Source: Veillonella sp. CHU740 (GTDB lineage Bacteria; Bacillota; Negativicutes; Veillonellales; Veillonellaceae). Taken from it: a DNA stretch of 64,000 nucleotides. A program made the translations under genes and the position numbers. The stretch covers positions 1 through 64,000 of the forward strand of contig NZ_RQVD01000008.1 in assembly GCF_003992055.1 (NCBI RefSeq). The letters are read 5' to 3'. The notes below the pieces were generated by a model, which ran no database searches, was not told where the DNA came from, and saw only the letters and a program-made list of their open reading frames with translations. This document shows, piece after piece, positions 62,913 through 64,000 of this stretch. The first letter of the stretch is position 1, and every line of letters begins with the position of its first letter.

Positions 62913-63428
62913 ATTAGCAAAGATACACCGCGTATTAATGAAGAAATCCGTGCTCGCGAAGTTCGTGTCGTAAGTGCAGATAATGATCAGTTAGGTATTA
63001 TGTCTGTTCGTGATGCTTTAGCTATGGCAGAAGAACAACATTTAGATCTAGTAGAAGTAGCCCCTAATGGTAAACCACCAGTTTGTCGTATTATGAACTA
63101 TGGTAAATACCGTTATGAGCAACAAAAACGCGAAAAAGAAGCAAAGAAGAAGCAAAAAACTTTCACATTGAAAGAAGTTAAGCTTCGTCCTCACATCGAA
63201 GATCATGATTTTTATGTAAAACTTAAAAATGCAGCTAAATTCTTAGGTGATGGTAATAAAGTTAAGGTAACGATCATGTTCCGCGGTCGTGAATTGAGCC
63301 ACCCAGAATTGGGGCTTAATGTGCTGACTCGTTTTGCTGGTGAATTAACTGACCAAGCGGTTGTTGAAAAAGAAGCGAAACTAGAAGGCCGAAACATGAC
63401 AATGATTTTAGCTAAAAAAGGTAATTAG
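62913..63428 (+). CDS. infC: Translation initiation factor IF-3
   Basis: 171 residues from ATT at 62913 with SD GGAGGTGA seven bases before. ATT fits IF-3 autoregulation, which depends on a rare start codon. The upstream in-frame ATG is inside the terminator stem and has no [22 protein letters not shown] at the start, [19 protein letters not shown] in the linker, and [18 protein letters not shown] in the C-terminal domain are IF-3 features. First gene of the infC-rpmI-rplT operon. Confidence 0.95.
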   Translation: MSKDTPRINEEIRAREVRVVSADNDQLGIMSVRDALAMAEEQHLDLVEVAPNGKPPVCRIMNYGKYRYEQQKREKEAKKKQKTFTLKEVKLRPHIEDHDFYVKLKNAAKFLGDGNKVKVTIMFRGRELSHPELGLNVLTRFAGELTDQAVVEKEAKLEGRNMTMILAKKGN

Positions 63429-63439
63429 GAGGAAGAATA

Positions 63440-63637
63440 ATGCCAAAGATTAAAACTCGTCGCGCAGCGGCTAAACGTTTCCAAGTAACAGGTAGTGGTG
63501 AATTCAAACGTGCAAAAGCTTTCAAAAGCCATATTTTAGAGAAAAAATCTCCAGCACGTAAACGTAATCTTCGCAAAGCAACATTGGTTAGCAAATCTGA
63601 CTACAAACGCGTAGTGAAATGCTTACCATACGCATAA
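63440..63637 (+). CDS. rpmI: 50S ribosomal protein L35
   Basis: 65 residues, very basic: [20 protein letters not shown], then [26 protein letters not shown]. Usual length and usual neighbour between infC and rplT. Confidence 0.97.
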   Translation: MPKIKTRRAAAKRFQVTGSGEFKRAKAFKSHILEKKSPARKRNLRKATLVSKSDYKRVVKCLPYA

Positions 63638-63683
63638 GATTGACATATTTTAGTAACATATAACGATATTGGAGGAATACAAT

Positions 63684-64000
63684 AATGGCAAGAGTAAAAA
63701 CAGGCGTAACAGCGCATGCACGTCATAAAAAAATCTTAAAATTAGCTAAAGGTTACCGCGGTACACGTTCTCGCTTATTCAAAAAAGCAAACGAATCCGT
63801 AATGAAAGCATTATACTATGCTCGTCGTGACCGTCGTGCTAAAAAACGTGAGTTCCGTAAATTATGGATCGCTCGTATCAATGCAGCAAGCCGTATTAAT
63901 GGTTTATCCTACAGCCGTTTCATTGCTGGTTTAACAAAAGCTGGTGTTGAAATCAACCGTAAAATGTTGGCTGACTTAGCAGTACATGATGTAGCTGCAT
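63684..64000 (+). CDS. rplT: 50S ribosomal protein L20 (3' end outside window)
   Basis: [20 protein letters not shown] at the start, then [16 protein letters not shown] and the L20 core [15 protein letters not shown]. 105 codons are present without a stop; L20 is about 117 residues, so little is missing. SD GGAGG, 8 bases before ATG. L20 is the likely ligand of the infC leader. Confidence 0.97.

Overview
The window is chromosomal DNA from a diderm Firmicute of the class Negativicutes, almost certainly the genus Veillonella. The main evidence is a tandem set of OmpM-type proteins (signal peptide, one SLH domain, short coiled coil, beta-barrel ending in Phe), which tether the outer membrane to peptidoglycan in this group. 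Species cannot be fixed from the sequence alone. Core genes lie mostly on the + strand with strong Shine-Dalgarno (SD) sequences and UUCG-loop terminators.

Layout. 1-445: end of a 5S rRNA and tRNA-Trp, -Arg, -Leu. 0.5-8.8 kb: small membrane protein, mfd, MurJ/SpoVB-type flippase, mazG, HU, a diacylglycerol-type glycosyltransferase and an acidic protein. 8.9-11.9 kb: a Panacea-domain antitoxin with a PemK/MazF-like toxin, then the ABC-F ATPase uup. 12-21.9 kb: six tandem ompM paralogues, each with its own promoter, a roughly 120-160-nt 5' UTR and (all six) the same UUCG terminator. 22.2-24.4 kb: PAP2 phosphatase, a DnaA-N-like small protein and a CbiK homologue that seems to lack its metal-binding histidines. 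24.6-25.7 kb: an Abi_2/HEPN gene behind a short self-contained RNA unit. 25.8-41.8 kb: a surface-glycan locus with rmlB, an LtaS-like enzyme, glycosyltransferases, sialic acid genes neuB-neuC-neuA, LicD, a cytidylyltransferase-oxidoreductase fusion and an aminotransferase. It contains a decayed neuB copy and a decayed LtaS-like fragment. 41.8-45.5 kb: AT-rich defence and mobile debris: a truncated OLD-type ATPase, an IS30-family remnant, a possible RexAB-like pair, and a type III toxin-antitoxin locus whose ToxN/AbiQ-type toxin has a nonsense codon. 45.6-51.5 kb: glycolytic cluster gapA-pgk-tpiA-gpmI-eno. 51.5-52.2 kb: RelE/RelB-type TA pair. 52.3-64 kb: a candidate small RNA, putP, recQ, thyA-folA, tex, lspA, rluD, pyrR, a DUF554 protein, and infC-rpmI-rplT behind an attenuator-like leader.

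The most original signal is in the ompM leaders. All six carry the 19-nt motif GAGGAAACATGGANACTCC (small variations) at nearly constant distances from promoter and start codon. In five copies the motif is an SD plus start codon opening a small ORF that begins M-[D/E]-T. The longer ORFs either overlap the ompM start as ATGA (copy 1) or end at its SD (copies 3 and 5). Copy 6 keeps the open frame and the ATGA overlap but has lost the start codon. This suggests a leader-peptide or RNA-based control of the porin/tether array. The second theme is a layered set of RNA-linked and two-gene anti-phage modules, some intact and some decayed, beside a sialylated glycan locus assembled by duplication and insertion.
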